A stretch of DNA of 7,615 nucleotides from Acidimicrobiia bacterium. Lineage in GTDB: Bacteria; Actinomycetota; Acidimicrobiia; Spongiisociales; ZC4RG35. Location of the stretch: assembly GCA_009377735.1 (NCBI GenBank), contig WHTL01000188.1:1-7615 (forward strand), given 5' to 3'. The notes beneath the pieces were generated by a model. That model did not search any database. It was not told the origin of the DNA and saw only the letters and a program-made list of their open reading frames with translations. Both the position numbers and the translations under genes were made by a program. This document shows, in pieces, positions 1 to 6,334 of the stretch (the first letter of the stretch is position 1; each line of letters begins with the position of its first letter).

Positions 1-63
1 ACCCCCACCCAACACAAAGCGTTCCACCTCATCGGCACCACCATCCCCCTCAAACTCACGTAG
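1..63 (+). CDS. C-terminal tail of a possible transposase (partial, 5' end outside window)
   Basis: Frame 1 is open from the window edge to a TAG at 61-63 and reads TPTQHKAFHLIGTTIPLKLT. The pattern (PTxxQxxAFxLIG, then a short hydrophobic tail) resembles the extreme C-terminus of some IS transposases, but 20 residues cannot place it in a family. The stretch is very C-rich and G-poor on this strand, unlike the genes to the right, which fits a foreign origin. No terminal inverted repeat could be identified. It could also be a chance open frame. Confidence 0.2.
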   Translation, partial: TPTQHKAFHLIGTTIPLKLT

Positions 64-179
64 ACAGAACACCCTCACCGCCACCGCGACAAACCCCCCG
101 CTCAGCAGGCGGATCCCCCAACCCCGGGCACGTAACTTCGGGTTAGACGGGGCATGAGACCTCCTGGCCATCGGGCTCG
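64..179. other. C-rich intergenic stretch
   Basis: There is no open frame with a convincing protein here. The stretch is C-rich on the plus strand up to about 127. It lies between the possible transposase tail and the 3' end of the broken DHFR-like gene, so the two are convergent. No hairpin followed by a T-run was seen. Confidence 0.4.
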
Positions 180-751
180 TCAGGATGCCGGGCGGTAGGT
201 GATAAGCACAATCCCGGAGTCGAACCGCTTCACGTCGTCGAGCTCGAGTTGGACCGTGCCCCGGTCGCCAAGCACATGGAGGTTGCCTCTCCCCCAGACA
301 AGCGGGTCCAAATAGACCTCGAACTCGTCGATCAGTCCCTTCTCCGCCAGGGCGTATGCGAACTCGCCGCTCCCATGCATGAACAGGTCACCGTCGACCT
401 CGTCCTTTAGCTTCGGGATCGAATCCTCGAGGGGGGCTCCAGCGCGGTCGAGTTCCATTCGAGGTCGCCGCTTAGGGTCCTCGATCCGACGTACTTCGGG
501 ATCGGGTTGACCATGTCCGCCCACTTCCCCGTCTGGGTCAGCCAGAAGCCCGCCAGACCCTCGTAGGTCACCCGACCCAGGACCAGCCCCGCCGACCTCG
601 CCTGCCGCTCGAACGAGTACTCACCGTGGTCGCCGTCCGCCTGCACCCACTCACCGACAGGGTCGATCACCCCATGTCTGCCGAAAGAACACACCCTGGA
701 CCCGACCGGAGACATAGCATGGATGGCCTTCATATTGGGAGAAAGGGGCAC
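180..751 (-). pseudogene. RibD C-terminal/dihydrofolate-reductase-like protein, frameshifted
   Basis: Two overlapping minus-strand frames together make one protein of the RibD C-terminal/DHFR-like family, NADPH-dependent reductases that are often of unknown substrate. The first half (751 down to about 437) carries LVLGRVTYEG and MVNPIPKYVGSRTL, the family's nucleotide-binding and core motifs, and reads to NSTALE. The second half (about 430 to 180) carries LKDEVDGDLFMHGSGEF and DEFEVYLDPLVWGRG, the C-terminal Rossmann-like part. The frame changes at a run of six C (minus strand, 431-436). One extra C would join them as LEPPLEDSIPKLK. The N-terminus is also odd: the usual SLDG motif before GVIDP is replaced by FGRHGVIDP after about 20 unfamiliar residues. 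The first frame begins at GTG 751, or ATG at 733. A true pseudogene and a homopolymer sequencing error are both possible; the divergent N-terminus favours decay. Confidence 0.8.
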
Positions 752-797
752 ATTGCGAAGACTCTAGGGTCCAGCTCATCGTTGATTGGAACGCGGC

Positions 798-822
798 ACT
801 CCCCCCACCAGTGGGAGGGAGT
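798..822. repeat. Hairpin with 11-bp stem and one bulge
   Basis: ACTCCC (798-803) pairs with GGGAGT (817-822) and CCCAC (804-808) pairs with GTGGG (811-815), with a single A bulge at 816 and a 2-nt apex. No T-run follows on either strand, so a simple intrinsic terminator is unlikely. It lies just upstream of the DHFR-like pseudogene and next to the palindromic repeat at 855-941. It may be part of the same element. Confidence 0.55.
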
Positions 823-854
823 AGAACGGCTGGGCATCAGGGAGTGGGTGGCTG

Positions 855-941
855 GGGGGAGCCCCCTCCGTCAGCGCCTGCGGCGCTGACACCTCCCCCA
901 ACGTCGCTTCGCTCCTAGAGGGAGGAAGCGGGGGCGTTGGG
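855..941. repeat. Compound palindromic repeat (REP/MITE-like)
   Basis: Two stem-loops stand side by side. In the first, GGGGGAG (855-861) can pair with CTCCCCC (893-899), enclosing a perfect 8-bp stem GTCAGCGC (870-877) / GCGCTGAC (883-890) with loop CTGCG. In the second, CCCAACG (897-903) pairs with CGTTGGG (935-941), enclosing CGCTTC (905-910) / GAAGCG (925-930) and CTCC (912-915) / GGAG (921-924). The outer arms of the two compete for 897-899. There is no coding frame and no T-run. This build, of short G/C-rich palindromes with the signature CCCCCTCCGTCAG...CTGACACCTCCCCC, is like dispersed non-coding repeats seen in many bacterial genomes. The copy number in this genome cannot be seen from here. 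Confidence 0.65.
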
Positions 942-961
942 ACTGTCGGCAGACCGGTATG

Positions 962-1135
962 TCATATGGGTTGGGTCGCGACTCTGGGGATTCGGTCGAT
1001 GGTGAGTCGGTAGTGGCCCAGTCTTACGGAGCGCTTCCGTCGGGGCAGTGAGCCGGCAAGCCTTCTCTCGGCAGCGTTGCGAGCACGCTCCTCTGCGGTT
1101 GCTTTGATCATGTGATATGCGATATCAGGGTGCAC
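962..1135 (-). CDS. Small basic protein, 57 aa, function unknown
   Basis: A GTG start at 1135 gives a 57-residue protein beginning MHPDIAYHMIKATAEER, followed by an Arg/Ala-rich stretch (ARNAAERRL) and a basic tail (LPRRKRSVRLGHYRL). It resembles the many short actinobacterial proteins that begin MxPxIxxxxAxxRxxE and continue with RAAERxRLAR, whose function is not established; they look like a predicted N-terminal helix plus a basic tail. The same frame stays open further upstream inside the SLH gene, but those extra residues (Thr/Ser-rich) look like antisense-frame noise, so the inner GTG is preferred. A purine-rich tract (AGAGAAAAAGAAA) precedes it in place of a clear ribosome site. It lies 70 nt downstream of the SLH gene on the same strand and may be co-transcribed. 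It is not certain that it is a gene. Confidence 0.45.
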   Translation of the reverse strand: MHPDIAYHMIKATAEERARNAAERRLAGSLPRRKRSVRLGHYRLTIDRIPRVATQPI

Positions 1136-1205
1136 TTTTCGTTTCTTTTTCTCTCTGTTGGTAGGAACCCCAGCTGAGCTGGGCGTGATAGTGGCTCTTC
1201 TCGTG

Positions 1206-2075
1206 TTATCGCCATTGGTTGATAGCCTTTGCTTCTCTCCTGTGGAAGGGGCCGTCCCACCCTCCCGCGCGTTCTGCGTCGCGCTCGTGACTTGGTCCGC
1301 CAAGGCTCGCCGGCGGCTCGGGAAAGACCGGCTCCCCTTCCGGACAGAGTCTCACCTTGGGATTGTGGTCGGCGAACGCGCCATTCGGGTTGTCCTTCCA
1401 GATCCAGATGTGAAGCTTCCAGACCGGCAGGACACCGTGCTGGGTGAACTCCTGGCCAAAGAGGCTTGGCGGCTCATCTTCGGTCCAGGCGTCGACGGGC
1501 ACGATGTACTCGTGGGCGACCAGACCGACGATTTCGCCATCTGCGTCCAGCTCGTAGACCATGGCCTCGGGTCGGTTTGCCTCCACGTTGCCGTCCAGGA
1601 GGGCCTGGTTGACATAATGCTGACCCATGCCGCCCTCAGCAGGGTGCTCGAAGCAGGCCAGGAAACGCTCGTAGCCGTCGGCTTCCGCCTCCTCGACGTC
1701 CTGGTATTTGGCGTTGGCCAGGTTCACCTCGGCCAGCTGCGCGGCTACCGGACCACCAACATTGGTGGCGACCGCATCCAAAAGACCCTCAGCGCTATAG
1801 CCCTGGAGCCATCCGGCGTCGACGACCCGGTTCTCACCCAGCCGACGTAGGAACGCCGCCATCTGCTCCCGGGTCACATTCTCACCCGGGCAGAAGTTGG
1901 TGTTCTCCGGTGGATTACACCCGATCGTCACTCCCGATTCGGCCAACCAGGAGATGTCATCGTGGAAGATGTTGTCGTCTCCCACGTCGTCGAACCGGTC
2001 CGACGCCCACACCGAGAGTGGGGTGATGACGAGTGCTGCCAAGACTGACAGCACGATGAGTCGTCGCCGCCTCAT
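1206..2075 (-). CDS. Secreted SLH-domain protein with a conserved unknown C-terminal domain
   Basis: This 289-residue protein has a signal peptide: basic MRRRR, a hydrophobic core to about 22, and a likely cleavage after VWA (24). Residues 27-80 form one S-layer homology unit (FDDV...HDDISWLAESGVTIGCNP...FCPGENVTREQMAAFLRRL), which usually binds cell-wall polymers. Cys53 and Cys62 could form a disulfide. Residues about 120-245 match a conserved domain of unknown function seen in secreted proteins: KYQDVEEAEADGY, GGMGQHYVNQALL (148-160), LVAHEYIVPVDAW, then SLFGQEF and LHIWIWKDNPNGAF with HNPKV. The last roughly 40 residues are polar and look unstructured. Its ATG overlaps the stop of the DUF4242 gene (ATGA), implying translational coupling. 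Likely role: a wall-attached extracellular protein. Its substrate or ligand is unknown. Confidence 0.8.
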   Translation of the reverse strand: MRRRRLIVLSVLAALVITPLSVWASDRFDDVGDDNIFHDDISWLAESGVTIGCNPPENTNFCPGENVTREQMAAFLRRLGENRVVDAGWLQGYSAEGLLDAVATNVGGPVAAQLAEVNLANAKYQDVEEAEADGYERFLACFEHPAEGGMGQHYVNQALLDGNVEANRPEAMVYELDADGEIVGLVAHEYIVPVDAWTEDEPPSLFGQEFTQHGVLPVWKLHIWIWKDNPNGAFADHNPKVRLCPEGEPVFPEPPASLGGPSHERDAERAGGWDGPFHRREAKAINQWR

Positions 2076-2323
2076 CCCTGAACCACCCGGTAGATCTCAT
2101 CGGCGACGAGACCGTGCGCCTCACGGTGGACGGCGTGGGCTGTCTCCGCGTCGGGCGCCTCGACCAGACAGAAGATCCTTCGATTCTCCTCGTCGAACCA
2201 GTAGTTGATGTAGCGGGTGTCGTATTCGTCCTGGACCTGTAGATCCGCCTCGTGGGCCTCGGCGACCGCCTTGGCGTCGGCATCCTCCGGGATCCCATCA
2301 TGGACGTCCATGAACAATGGCAC
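2072..2323 (-). CDS. DUF4242 domain protein (SCO4226-like)
   Basis: An 83-residue protein starts MPLFMDVHDG and contains AVAEAHEADLQVQ, RYINYWFDEENRRIFCLVEAPDAE and VHREAHGLVADEIYRVV. These are the hallmarks of DUF4242, a small ferredoxin-like-fold family that includes the nickel-binding Streptomyces protein SCO4226. The His residues in AHEAD and HREAHG and the Cys in IFCLVEAP are conserved family positions and candidates for metal binding. The GTG start at 2323 is chosen because a strong ribosome site (GGAAAGGA) lies 7 nt upstream and the family begins at MPLFMD; the longer open frame upstream to 2389 has no homologous residues. It lies 92 nt after the LuxR regulator and overlaps the SLH gene by 4 nt. 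The physiological role of the family is poorly known. Confidence 0.88.
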   Translation of the reverse strand: MPLFMDVHDGIPEDADAKAVAEAHEADLQVQDEYDTRYINYWFDEENRRIFCLVEAPDAETAHAVHREAHGLVADEIYRVVQG

Positions 2324-2330
2324 TTTGTGC

Positions 2331-2338
2331 TCCTTTCC
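2331..2338 (-). promoter_or_regulatory. Ribosome binding site of the DUF4242 gene
   Basis: GGAAAGGA on the minus strand, 7 nt before the GTG at 2323. It decides the start of the DUF4242 gene over upstream in-frame codons. Confidence 0.75.
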
Positions 2339-2396
2339 GGTGGCGACCATCGCCACTCTTGGAACGAAGCTACGACACCGACCCACCACTGATCAT

Positions 2397-2409
2397 GGGG
2401 AGATTCCCC
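2397..2409. terminator. Short palindrome after the LuxR regulator (weak terminator candidate)
   Basis: GGGGA (2397-2401) and TCCCC (2405-2409) form a 5-bp hairpin with a 3-nt loop, starting 7 nt past the stop codon of the regulator. On the minus strand no T-run follows, so termination there would be poor. On the plus strand TATTTTC follows, but no plus-strand gene ends here. It may only attenuate transcription between the regulator and DUF4242. Confidence 0.25.
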
Positions 2410-2415
2410 TATTTT

Positions 2416-5040
2416 CTAGGTCGGTTGCCGGTAGGCCAGCAGGGAGGGTTTCTGCTGGGAACGGCTGGCCGCGGCATGGCGGCTCGACACGTCGAGCTTC
2501 TGGAGGATGGCGGTGACATGATGACCCGCCGTCTTGGGCGAGATGAAAAGTCGTTCGGCAATCTCCTTGTCGGTCATGCCCTCGGTGAGCAGACCCAGCA
2601 CTTCCACCTGTCTCCGGGTCAAGCCCTCGGGGTGACCGGTGGTCTGAGGTCTTGGCCCCGACGGGATCCGGGTCGCACCAAGTTCCCGTAAGGACTGGCG
2701 CGCCCGATCAGCGAGGGGCCCCGCACCAAGGGAGATCAGCAGATCAAGACCCTGGCGGAGCGATTCTTCGTTCCCAGCATCCACCAGCGACCAAGCTTGC
2801 TCGTACGGACAACCCAACTCCGCCCAGGTCATGGCCGCGGCCGCGTGCTCACCTTCGACATGGAGACGGAAGGGATCGGTTTCCATCGGGGATTGATGCT
2901 CGGTCGGCAGGTCCAGCTTGTTCGCCCAGAAGACAAGCTCGGATATCGCCCAGCGCACCCCAAGCTCGACTGCGGTGTCCAATACCGAGAGGAGGTCCCT
3001 GGATAATGCTCCTCGATTCCCTCCGCTCAGCCATGCCCATTCAGCCCTGGCTGCCACTACCGGCCACAGACGTTGCACGTCACCAGCCTCCTGGGCCAGA
3101 CTCCAGGCCTCGTTGAGCAGCTCCTCGGCACCGGATTCGCCACGCCGGGTCCGGGTTCTACCCATGACGGTGGCCGCGACTATTGGACACATGGGCGCTC
3201 CTGAGTCGAGGGGGACGCGGCTGGCAAGGTCGTCTGCTTCCGACCAGCGCCCCTGTTCGAACCGGACCCGGGAAAGCCAGGCCGTGCAATAGTGTCGAAG
3301 ACCATCGAGATCGCGGTCGGCAGTTTCTTCGATACCCCGCTGCAAGTAGTCCTCGGCGAGTGAGTATCGACGGATCTCACACAAGCCCGAGCCGAGATCG
3401 AGGAGGGCATTGACCTTTTGCGCATCCCAGCCGAGTTCCTCGGCAATCACACCGGACCGTGTTAGCTCCTCGACGCCGGTGAGATCCTCGAAAGAAACGA
3501 TGCGGGTCGACCCCAGAGCGTTGAGGGTTCTAGCGAGAATCTTGTCCCCACCGTGCTCCTCTGCCAGGGCAATAGCCCTCTTGCACCACCGCATGGCATC
3601 GCCGGCGCGACGGGCCAGCATCACCTGGTAACCCGCCATATAGTAGATCTGGGCCATCTCAAGACCGGGATCCAGGGAGTCGGCAGCGGCTACCACCTTA
3701 TCCATCAGCCGGTACGCGCCGATTCCATCTCCGGCATGCAACATCGCGTCGGCGAGATGGGCTTCGGCGAGGAGAATCCGTGTCATGTTGCCTCCCCGAC
3801 GCACCAGGGTTAAGACACGTTGCCGCATCGCGAGGGCGTCTTCCATGCGGTCGACCCGGGAGAGCTCGGTGGCGTACTTCTCGAGCAGGTCGATCCGGAT
3901 GTCGATGTCGGCCGAGACCGAATGTTCCACCCCATCACGGAAATGTTCGACCGCCTGTCGGTGGGCTCCACTGGCGGCGGCAGCATCTCCGGCCTCCGTC
4001 GCCCACTTGAGTATGGCCGCCGGATCGTTGACCCCGTTGGCGTGGTGTGCCAGCCGGGACGGGTCGATGTCGTCCCGTCGCTCTAGCTCCCCGAGGATGT
4101 CCTTGTGGGCGTTCCGCCGCCGCTGGGCGTCGAGTGTTCCCTCAATGGCGAGTCGAGCAAGCTCGTGACGGAATCGAATCGTATCGCCGTCGGCCACGAC
4201 GAGCCCCGAGGCGAGAGCCTTCGGTAACCCTCGCCCCAGGCTCTCGAACAGGTCCAACTCCAGTCCCGTGGGCTCCACCGACACGGTCGCCAGCAGGTCT
4301 CGCTCCTCATCAGGGAGGCGACTGACACGCGCCAGGACCGCGTCGGCCACCGTGGGCGGCACCGTCCAACCCGGTTTGGCTAGCACCTCAGTGACGTAGA
4401 ACGGGTTACCCCCGGTCACACGGTGAAGACGCTCGGCATCGATGCTCCGTTCTCCAACCAGGGTGCGGACTCCATCGAGGCTGAGGGGCTCAACCTGGAA
4501 GCGTCGGTGACCTGCCGCCGTCGCGAGATCCCCCATGACCAAACGCAGGGGATGCCGTGTGGTGATCTCGTGGGGGCGATAGGTTACGACGACGATGCTA
4601 CGGGTGTCGGCGATACGACGACCCAAGAACAGAATGAGATCGAGCGTCGCTTCATCGGCCCAGTGGGCGTCCTCCATTACAAGTAGGGAAGGGCGGGTGG
4701 TGATGTCTTCGACCAATGAAGTGAATAACTCGAACCGGGGAGCCCCTCTGTCGATCAGATCACCAACCATCGGGGCGGTGCTTGCCATGTCGAGGAGTGG
4801 ACCGAGCGGGCGCGGCGTGGTCAGCGAGTCGCACGCACCCCACATGAGCCGCACCTGAGAACCCGGTTTCCGGGCCATCTCGCGGACTACCGAACTCTTG
4901 CCAAGTCCGGCATCACCACCAAGAAACACGAGACGACCGGACCCCTTAGCCGCCGATCGGGTTTCAAGACGTAGGTCCTCCAACAAGTGGTCGCGCTCGA
5001 CCAACTCCACTTTGGAGTTTCCGCCCTGAATTGGGATCAC
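2416..5040 (-). CDS. LAL-type LuxR family transcriptional regulator with AAA ATPase domain
   Basis: This 874-residue protein has the full layout of the large ATP-binding LuxR (LAL) regulators. It carries Walker A GDAGLGKS (42-49), Walker B LLVMEDAHWAD (119-129) and the STAND/AAA sequence VVVVTYRPHE near 155. A winged-helix-like region (TVADAVLARVSRLPDEERDLL) is followed by a long TPR-like helical region (about 330-780) for ligand or protein sensing. The LuxR helix-turn-helix is at about 806-865 (GLTRRQVEVLGLLTEGMTDKEIAERL, then FISPKTAGHHV). Length and all motifs look intact. The GTG at 5040 lies 6 nt after a TAAGAT box, which fits a leaderless start. A second GTG at 5010 (reading MELVERDHLLEDL), with GGCGGA 9 nt upstream, is the alternative. 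The protein is cytoplasmic and ATP-dependent; its inducer and targets are unknown. Downstream DUF4242 and SLH genes on the same strand are plausible co-transcribed targets. Confidence 0.93.
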   Translation of the reverse strand: MIPIQGGNSKVELVERDHLLEDLRLETRSAAKGSGRLVFLGGDAGLGKSSVVREMARKPGSQVRLMWGACDSLTTPRPLGPLLDMASTAPMVGDLIDRGAPRFELFTSLVEDITTRPSLLVMEDAHWADEATLDLILFLGRRIADTRSIVVVTYRPHEITTRHPLRLVMGDLATAAGHRRFQVEPLSLDGVRTLVGERSIDAERLHRVTGGNPFYVTEVLAKPGWTVPPTVADAVLARVSRLPDEERDLLATVSVEPTGLELDLFESLGRGLPKALASGLVVADGDTIRFRHELARLAIEGTLDAQRRRNAHKDILGELERRDDIDPSRLAHHANGVNDPAAILKWATEAGDAAAASGAHRQAVEHFRDGVEHSVSADIDIRIDLLEKYATELSRVDRMEDALAMRQRVLTLVRRGGNMTRILLAEAHLADAMLHAGDGIGAYRLMDKVVAAADSLDPGLEMAQIYYMAGYQVMLARRAGDAMRWCKRAIALAEEHGGDKILARTLNALGSTRIVSFEDLTGVEELTRSGVIAEELGWDAQKVNALLDLGSGLCEIRRYSLAEDYLQRGIEETADRDLDGLRHYCTAWLSRVRFEQGRWSEADDLASRVPLDSGAPMCPIVAATVMGRTRTRRGESGAEELLNEAWSLAQEAGDVQRLWPVVAARAEWAWLSGGNRGALSRDLLSVLDTAVELGVRWAISELVFWANKLDLPTEHQSPMETDPFRLHVEGEHAAAAMTWAELGCPYEQAWSLVDAGNEESLRQGLDLLISLGAGPLADRARQSLRELGATRIPSGPRPQTTGHPEGLTRRQVEVLGLLTEGMTDKEIAERLFISPKTAGHHVTAILQKLDVSSRHAAASRSQQKPSLLAYRQPT

Positions 5041-5046
5041 CTCTCA

Positions 5047-5052
5047 ATCTTA
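5047..5052 (-). promoter_or_regulatory. Candidate -10 box for the LuxR regulator (leaderless)
   Basis: TAAGAT on the minus strand ends 6 nt before GTG 5040, so transcription would start at or next to the first base of the start codon. The same distance is seen at the antitoxin (TAAGCT then 6 nt then ATG). No good -35 match lies 16-18 nt upstream. Confidence 0.45.
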
Positions 5053-5069
5053 ACTAACTCTAAGGAGAG

Positions 5070-5103
5070 GCTCACCACCCACCCGATCCAAACCGGGGTG
5101 AGC
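5070..5103. other. Inverted repeat between truncated fpg and the LuxR regulator
   Basis: GCTCACC (5070-5076) and GGTGAGC (5097-5103) form a perfect 7-bp inverted repeat spaced by 20 nt. It lies upstream of the -10 candidate at 5047-5052 and downstream of the fpg remnant. It could be an operator (autoregulation) or a hairpin. There is no T-run, so terminator function is not supported. Confidence 0.35.
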
Positions 5104-5133
5104 TTGGAGGTGCGGGGCGATTGCTAACCGGGA

Positions 5134-5718
5134 CTACCGCTGGCAGTGCGGGCAGAAATGGGTCGACCGGCCCCTGAGGACACGTCGGGTGATCTCGGTG
5201 CCGCACCGGGGACAGGGCTCGCCCTCCATCCCATATACCTGGAGCTGTTGCAACATCTCCCCAGCTCGACCGTCCGGCAGGAGATAAGCGAGATCCTCCA
5301 GGGAGGTGCCCCCGGCCACGATGGCAGCATCGAGCACCGGACCGACCGCATCGTGGAGCGACTCGATCTCGGCCCGACTCAGGGAGCCCCCTTCACGGTG
5401 GGGATCTACACAGGCGAGAGAGAGGATCTCATCGGTATAGATGTTCCCCAGCCCCGCAATGATTCTCTGGTCCAGCAGTAGTGACTTGATAGGCGCGGTG
5501 CGATTACGAAGTGTTTCGGCAAGCTCATCCGGGGTGGGGAGGTCGTGCCAGGCGTCACGGCCGAGAAGTGCCATGGAGTCGGATTCCAGCTCTTCGGGGG
5601 TGAACACCGCCACGAACCCGAACGTTCGGGGATCTACAAAGCGCACCTCCTTCCCTTCATCGGTGTGTGCCCAAAAATGCGTGTGGTCGTCTTGAGAAGT
5701 GTCAGGCGGTGTTGACAT
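5134..5718 (-). pseudogene. mutM: Formamidopyrimidine-DNA glycosylase (MutM/Fpg) lacking its N-terminus
   Basis: The 194-residue open frame is the C-terminal two thirds of Fpg/Nei base-excision repair glycosylases, which normally have about 270-290 residues. It holds the end of the N-terminal domain (HTHFWAHTDEGKEVRFVDPRTFG, about 12-34). The helix-two-turn-helix follows (IKSLLLDQRIIAGLGNIY with TDE, 77-97). The zinc finger has Cys169, Cys172, Cys189 and Cys192 (CPRCG...CPHC). Missing are the first roughly 90 residues, with the catalytic Pro and Glu of the PELPE start and the conserved Lys, so glycosylase activity is not expected. An in-frame TAG lies 12 nt before ATG 5718, so no longer start exists. 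DNA binding could survive. It lies downstream of, and slightly overlaps, the DHFR-like stub, in what looks like a deletion junction. Confidence 0.82.
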
Positions 5719-5788
5719 CAGGAGCCGCTACCAGGAGCCTCCATTCGGCATCGACGGTCGCCTGCGTCGTCGCGATCAGCTTGCCCAT
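5702..5788 (-). pseudogene. 28-codon stub resembling the N-terminus of a RibD/DHFR-like protein
   Basis: From an ATG at 5788 the frame reads MGKLIATTQATVDAEW and stops at TGA 5702-5704. The start MGKLIATTxxTVD is typical for RibD C-terminal/DHFR-like proteins, where it is normally followed by GVI. After TVD the sequence no longer fits the family. A strong ribosome site (AAGGAG) sits 7 nt upstream, so translation initiation probably still works. The stop falls inside the truncated fpg frame (start 5718), in another frame. This suggests that a deletion joined the head of a DHFR-like gene to the body of fpg. A chance short frame is the alternative. Confidence 0.5.
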
Positions 5789-5795
5789 CTGAGAT

Positions 5796-5801
5796 CTCCT
5801 T
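5796..5801 (-). promoter_or_regulatory. Ribosome binding site of the DHFR-like stub
   Basis: AAGGAG on the minus strand, 7 nt before ATG 5788. It is the strongest ribosome site in this part of the window and now serves only a 28-codon stub and possibly, by coupling, the truncated fpg. Confidence 0.6.
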
Positions 5802-5818
5802 CGTTGCCTGTCGACACC

Positions 5819-6334
5819 CTACCGGGTGCATCGTTCACCCGGGTATGCGGGCTGATGGAGCGGGAGATCGAAGGCTGAACCATCTCTCTCTCCCCGCCAG
5901 TCCATCCAATAGTGGGGGGGCGCCACGTTTGGTTTCTCGGAGTCATTACGAGTCCTCTCGGTGGCGAACCTAGATCCGATGAGAATCAGCGCGAACCCAA
6001 GAACCGTGACCGGGGTAAGCTTCTCGCCAAGCACCACAACTCCAAGGAGGAGCGCCACCGCCGGATTGACATAGGTGATCACGGTGGAACGCACCGCACC
6101 CACCTCTGCCACCAGCTTGTGATAGACCACGAAGGCGGTCGCGGTACAGATCAACACCAGACCGACGATGGAAAGGACCAAGGGCACACTGACCGCTCCG
6201 CTGGGCCATTGCATGACCCCGACGGGCGTGTACGCCACCGCGGCGATCCCAAGCGACCAGGCGCTGATCATCAAGTAAGGCACCCCCCACAAGAGACTCA
6301 TGGCGAGGAACAGGCTCCATCCGCGCCGCGACAT
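5819..6334 (-). pseudogene. EamA/DMT-family transporter with a large internal deletion
   Basis: EamA transporters are inner-membrane proteins of about 300 residues with two five-helix repeats. This one has 171. It begins with a normal first helix (GWSLFLAMSLLWGVPYLMI, 5-23) and jumps directly at about residue 23-24 (nucleotides near 6265) to the second repeat. The second repeat shows AYTPVGVMQWP, then LVLICTATAFVVYHKLVAEVG, STVITYVNPAVALLLGVVVLGE and LTPVTVLGFALILIG. Roughly 130 residues covering most of repeat one and the start of repeat two are absent, with the frame preserved. After LIGSRFAT there is an unusual 45-residue polar tail. The ATG overlaps the upstream stop (TGATG), with GGTGAG 5 nt before it, so it is translationally coupled to the CMD-like gene. 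It may still be made, but as a transporter it is probably dead; single-repeat DMT proteins exist, so a residual function cannot be excluded. Confidence 0.75.

Larger units (their letters stand above)
752..961. other. Gene-free region holding palindromic structures
   Basis: No believable gene was seen on either strand. The open plus-strand frame through 626-889 has no family features and is the antisense of the DHFR-like pseudogene plus repeat. The contents are the hairpin at 798-822 and the compound repeat at 855-941. It separates the 3' end of the minus-strand operon from the DHFR-like pseudogene. Confidence 0.5.

Noticed and set aside
626..889. 87-residue plus-strand frame
   Set aside because: It spans the antisense of the DHFR-like N-terminus and the palindromic repeat. 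No conserved features.
1158..1850. 230-residue open frame on the plus strand opposite the SLH gene
   Set aside because: It is antisense to a protein with a signal peptide, an SLH unit and conserved motifs. Its translation has no family features and no ribosome site.
2482..2497. Palindrome GCTCGAC-AC-GTCGAGC inside the LuxR regulator
   Set aside because: It lies within codons for the conserved HTH end (VSSRHAA) and is explained by coding in GC-rich DNA. No regulatory context.
2652..3116. Several open plus-strand frames opposite the LuxR regulator (also near 3785-4168 and 4423-4686)
   Set aside because: They are low-complexity, Arg/Pro/Ser-rich translations antisense to an intact 874-residue protein, typical of GC-rich shadow frames.
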